Below the pieces are notes generated by a model that ran no database searches, was not told the DNA's origin, and was given only the letters and a program-made list of their open reading frames with translations. Positions 12,255 to 14,535 of a DNA stretch of 14,535 nt are shown in pieces. The DNA is from Planctomycetota bacterium. GTDB lineage: Bacteria > Planctomycetota > Planctomycetia > Pirellulales > Thermoguttaceae. The DNA lies in the NCBI GenBank assembly GCA_018897395.1, contig JAHIKV010000082.1:1-14535 (forward strand), read 5' to 3'. The position numbers and the translations under genes were made by a program. Every line of letters begins with the position of its first letter. Position 1 is the first letter of the stretch.

Positions 12255-12282
12255 TTGCGTCGCCTGCCCAACCGCGTACAAT
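12255..12282 (+). promoter_or_regulatory. Candidate promoter placing the transcript start at the UVR-protein ATG
   Basis: TTGCGT (12255-12260), 16-base spacer, TACAAT (12277-12282). Only six bases separate the -10 box from the ATG at 12289, so the transcript would be leaderless. No Shine-Dalgarno is present, which agrees with this. Confidence 0.45.
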
Positions 12283-12288
12283 GCCCGC

Positions 12289-13068
12289 ATGTCGAACGAT
12301 CTGACGCAATTTCTCGACCAATGGCGGTTCGAACCGGACGAAGTGCTGGTGCGGATCATCCCCGGCGACGACGGCCGCAGCAAAATTCAGTTGCGGGTCG
12401 ATCTGGGCGTGCTGCAAATGGAAATGGAAGGCCGTCCCGACGGAGTCCGCCCCAAGGGCTGCGAGTCGTGGCTCGAATACTACGAGCGCCGGCAACGGAA
12501 ACACGACGAGACGCATCCCGATTCCGCGCCGTTTCTGCTCGGCGAGAAGGATTGTCTGCGGCTGTGGCGCGAGGCGGTGCAGTATTACCATCGCTATCTG
12601 AGTTTTTGGCACTTGGACATGTTCGAGTGGTGCGCCCGCGACACCACGCGGAATTTGCGGTTGTTCGGCTTCGTTCGAGCCCACGCCCGGGACGAACGCC
12701 TTAAGCTCCAGTTCGATCAATGGCGGCCGTACGTGGCGATGATGCACGCCCGCGCGGTGGCCACTCCGCTGTTGCAACAACGGCTGGTCAACGAGGGCCT
12801 CCAGGCCATCGAGGCGGGAATCGAGACCATCCGCGAGTTCCTCGACGAATACGACCAGGGGCATCGGGCCGAGGAGTGCGTCGAACTGGAAAGCCTCGAA
12901 CAGTGGCGCGAGGAAATTCTCGCCGCCGAGCAGCGCGCGGTGGAGAACCGTCCCAAGAGCAAGCTCGAACTTCTCCGCCGACGGCTTGAAGCGGCCGTCG
13001 CCGCCGAGGAGTTCGAGGAAGCCGCCCGGTTCCGGGATCAAATCCGCAAGTTGAAAACTAAAGATTAA
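12289..13068 (+). CDS. UVR-motif (UvrB/UvrC motif) protein of unknown function
   Basis: A 259-residue protein whose last part (about 224-257), with SKLELLRRRLEAAVAAEEFE and EEAARFRDQIRKLK, is a clear UVR motif, the helical hairpin by which UvrB and UvrC interact. No helicase or nuclease domain is present, so this is not UvrB or UvrC. The N-terminal 60 residues (WRFEPDEVLVRIIPGDDGRS, KIQLRVDLGVLQMEMEG) look like a small beta-rich domain. The middle is mostly helical and rich in aromatic and charged residues, including WREAVQYYHRYLSFWHLDMF and DTTRNLRLFGFVRAHARDER. Proteins of this build are common in planctomycetes. The role could be partner binding rather than repair. ATG 12289 is the only good start. 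Confidence 0.82.
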   Translation: MSNDLTQFLDQWRFEPDEVLVRIIPGDDGRSKIQLRVDLGVLQMEMEGRPDGVRPKGCESWLEYYERRQRKHDETHPDSAPFLLGEKDCLRLWREAVQYYHRYLSFWHLDMFEWCARDTTRNLRLFGFVRAHARDERLKLQFDQWRPYVAMMHARAVATPLLQQRLVNEGLQAIEAGIETIREFLDEYDQGHRAEECVELESLEQWREEILAAEQRAVENRPKSKLELLRRRLEAAVAAEEFEEAARFRDQIRKLKTKD

Positions 13069-13090
13069 CGTGCGACGTGGCCCAAGTAGT

Positions 13091-13135
13091 TTAGCGGTCG
13101 CCGGCACGGCGACCCGCCGGCAGGGCGGCCGCTAA
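13091..13135. repeat. Compact three-way-junction palindrome
   Basis: TTAGCGG (13091-13097) pairs with CCGCTAA (13129-13135). Between them are two hairpins: GTCGCC-GGCAC-GGCGAC (13097-13113, sharing one base with the outer stem) and CCGCC-GGCAG-GGCGG (13114-13128). The 45 bases are almost fully base-paired as a cloverleaf. It follows the UVR gene by 22 bases; no T-tract follows. Confidence 0.65.
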
Positions 13136-13263
<128 letters not shown>

Positions 13264-13269
13264 CTAAAC

Positions 13270-13275
13270 GACAAT
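13270..13275 (+). promoter_or_regulatory. Candidate -10 box directly before ribF
   Basis: GACAAT ends 7 bases before the ATG at 13283, the same geometry as TACAAT before the UVR gene. Any -35 box would lie in the right end of the MITE-like element (T-rich stretch 13249-13254), but the match is poor. Confidence 0.3.
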
Positions 13276-13282
13276 GCGACAG

Positions 13283-14221
13283 ATGAAAACGATTCGCAGC
13301 CTCGATGAATTTCCCGACTCGCTCCGCGGCGGCGCCGTGGCCATCGGCAACTTCGACGGCGTACACCTGGGGCACGCGCGGCTGGTCGAGCGGCTCCGCG
13401 CGATGGCCGAACGGGTGGGCGGTCCGGCAGTGGTCTTCACTTTCGATCCGCCGCCGACCCGCCTCTTGCGCCCCGACGCCGCGCCCGAGCCGCTCGTCCG
13501 GCTCGAGCGGAAAATCGAAATCCTCGCCGAATTGGGCCTCGACGCGGTGGTCGTCTATCCCACGAGCAAGGCTTTCTTGGAAATCGAGGCCCGCGAGTTC
13601 TTCGACCGCGTCGTCCGCGGTCGGATGTCCGCCCGGGCGATGGTCGAGGGCCCCAACTTCTTTTTCGGCCACAATCGCTTCGGCAACGTCGATGTTCTGC
13701 GCCGGTTTTGCGTCGAAGCGGGGATGCCGTTCGAGGTGGCCGAGCCGGTGGAGATCGCCGAGCGGATCGTTTCCAGCTCGTGGATTCGTTCGCTGGTTTC
13801 GGCGGGTCGATTGGACGATGCGAGGACGATGCTCGGCCGACCATACAGGATTCGGGGCGTGGTGGTCCACGGCGCCGGCCGCGGCGCGCGGCTCGGATAC
13901 CCCACCGCCAATCTCGGCCCTGTCGACACGCTTCTGCCGGGCCACGGGATTTACGCCGCCCGCGCACGGGCCGAAAACGCCTGGCATCCGGCGGCCGTCA
14001 GCCTGGGGCCAAACCCGACCTTCGACGAGGGGGGAACCAAAGTCGAGGCACATCTGATCGGCTTTCAGGGGATGATCTACGAGCAACCGATCGAGGTTGA
14101 CTTTCTCACCCATTTGAGGGAAATTAAGCGATTCGCGTCCGTCGAGGCGCTGGTGGACCAGATCGTCCGGGACGTAGCCCGAACGGTTAAAATCGTCGCC
14201 GACGCTGGAACAGAAGGGTGA
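13283..14221 (+). CDS. ribF: Bifunctional riboflavin kinase / FAD synthetase
   Basis: A 312-residue enzyme of normal length that makes FMN from riboflavin and then FAD. The N-terminal adenylyltransferase domain shows GGAVAIGNFDGVHLGH (16-31; the H-x-G-H site), FTFDPPPTRLL, PNFFFGHNRFGNVDVL (124-139) and IVSSSWIRSLVSAGRLDDA (162-180). The C-terminal kinase domain shows GRPYRIRGVVVHGAGRGARL and GYPTAN (205-210), SLGPNPTF (240-247), VEAHLIGF and VDFLTHLREIKRF. Two in-frame starts exist: ATG 13274 and ATG 13283. The second is preferred because it fits the usual MKTIRSLDEF start and the -10-like box next to it. A MITE-like element ends 19 bases upstream. The stop codon overlaps a GAAGAGA repeat. 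Confidence 0.95.
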   Translation: MKTIRSLDEFPDSLRGGAVAIGNFDGVHLGHARLVERLRAMAERVGGPAVVFTFDPPPTRLLRPDAAPEPLVRLERKIEILAELGLDAVVVYPTSKAFLEIEAREFFDRVVRGRMSARAMVEGPNFFFGHNRFGNVDVLRRFCVEAGMPFEVAEPVEIAERIVSSSWIRSLVSAGRLDDARTMLGRPYRIRGVVVHGAGRGARLGYPTANLGPVDTLLPGHGIYAARARAENAWHPAAVSLGPNPTFDEGGTKVEAHLIGFQGMIYEQPIEVDFLTHLREIKRFASVEALVDQIVRDVARTVKIVADAGTEG

Positions 14222-14233
14222 AGAGAGAAGAGA
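14220..14233. repeat. Heptamer pair GAAGAGA x2 at the ribF stop
   Basis: Two tandem GAAGAGA units beginning in the ribF stop codon (14219-14221). It is the shortest of the period-7 arrays. Confidence 0.5.
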
Positions 14234-14248
14234 GAGCAGTAGATTCCT

Positions 14249-14363
14249 GGTTCCCACGCTCTGCGTGGGAACCCGTATTTTCCGACGCTCTGCGTCGGCG
14301 AGTAAGGTAAACACCGACGTGAAGCGTCGACTGTCGCCCGTTCCCACGCAGAGCGTGGGAACG
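14249..14363. repeat. Group of four hairpins downstream of ribF, two in opposite orientation
   Basis: GGTTCCCACGC-TCT-GCGTGGGAACC (14249-14273 in parts); CCGACGC-TCT-GCGTCGG (14282-14298); CGACG-TGAAG-CGTCG (14315-14329); CGTTCCCACGC-AGA-GCGTGGGAACG (14339-14363 in parts). The first and last share the arm GTTCCCACGC but have complementary loops, so they are the same element in opposite orientation, as in REP pairs (BIMEs). No gene is seen in 14222-14399. Confidence 0.8.
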
Positions 14364-14378
14364 AGAGGTTTATAACAC

Positions 14379-14394
14379 GGGCGGCAAGCCGCCC
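14379..14394. repeat. GC-rich hairpin just before the probable intron
   Basis: GGGCGGC-AA-GCCGCCC, a perfect 7-bp stem, ending 5 bases before the GTGCG at 14400. Confidence 0.7.
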
Positions 14395-14399
14395 CGCTA

Positions 14400-14535
14400 G
14401 TGCGCTTGTAAGTGTATCGAATCAGCAGGGTGGAAGTCCCTGTCGAAGTTGGGTCTGAACTTTGTAACCAATAGTAACTGCGTCCTCGTGAGAGGGGGTG
14501 GAGAGCAACTGGAGGTGAATGACTGGTCCGCAGGA
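14400..14535 (+). mobile_element. Probable 5' end of a group II intron (cut by window edge)
   Basis: The sequence begins GTGCG, the conserved group II intron 5' end (GUGYG), and continues as structured, non-coding sequence typical of domain I. CAGGG-TGGAAGT-CCCTG (14426-14442) forms a stem with a GGAAG-containing loop; CCTC-GTGA-GAGG (14484-14495) is a stem capped by a GNRA tetraloop; GTAACTGCG (14474-14482) and a GCAGG near the end could pair at longer range. No open frame is seen here. The intron-encoded reverse transcriptase, if present, would lie beyond the right edge. Without domain V and the 3' end, the call rests on these features and on general resemblance. Confidence 0.55.

Noticed and set aside
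12217..13107. 296-codon minus-strand open frame opposite the UVR-motif gene
   Set aside because: The plus strand carries a clear UVR motif and a promoter-like start; the minus frame is a shadow.

Overview
The window looks like a piece of a large, GC-rich planctomycete chromosome, probably a Pirellulales-type lineage. This is inferred from gene content, not from a marker gene: an ECF sigma factor directly followed by a FecR-type membrane protein, a Rho-N/DUF4912 protein, a UVR-motif protein, an F-type ATP synthase whose b and c subunits carry signal-peptide-like N-termini, and a very high load of small dispersed repeats.

Layout. Positions 1-1589 (minus): ECF sigma factor, then a FecR-like protein that runs off the left edge. 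Positions 1779-10550 (minus): a complete F1Fo ATP synthase operon, transcribed in the order atpZ-like, atpI-like, atpB (a), atpE (c), atpF (b), atpH (delta), atpA (alpha), atpG (gamma), atpD (beta), atpC (epsilon). A DUF4160-DUF2442 gene pair sits between atpG and atpD. Positions 10551-11087: intergenic region with overlapping divergent promoter candidates. Positions 11088-14221 (plus): Rho-N/DUF4912 protein, UVR-motif protein and ribF (riboflavin kinase/FAD synthetase). Position 14400 to the right edge: the probable 5' end of a group II intron.

The proton path residues of the ATP synthase are in place (Arg in subunit a, Glu in subunit c), as are the Walker A loops of alpha and beta. The Na+ ligand set of subunit c is absent, so a proton-driven enzyme is predicted. 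Several joins are tight: a GTGA overlap between the atpZ-like and atpI-like genes, a 50-base overlap of atpH with atpA, and a stop codon inside the ribosome binding site between DUF4160 and DUF2442. Other joins are stretched by repeats.

The most unusual feature is the repeat landscape. There are two kinds. (1) At least a dozen tandem arrays of different heptanucleotides (period 7), which resemble the STRR repeats described in cyanobacteria; many lie exactly on, or next to, stop codons. (2) Short perfect hairpins with 7-13 bp arms and 1-4 base loops, several sharing a CGT-NN-ACG core, and two of them differing by a compensatory base-pair change. Seven repeat units of both kinds lie in frame inside the FecR-like gene. 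A 128-bp MITE-like element with 16-bp terminal inverted repeats and a CTAA target duplication sits directly in front of ribF.
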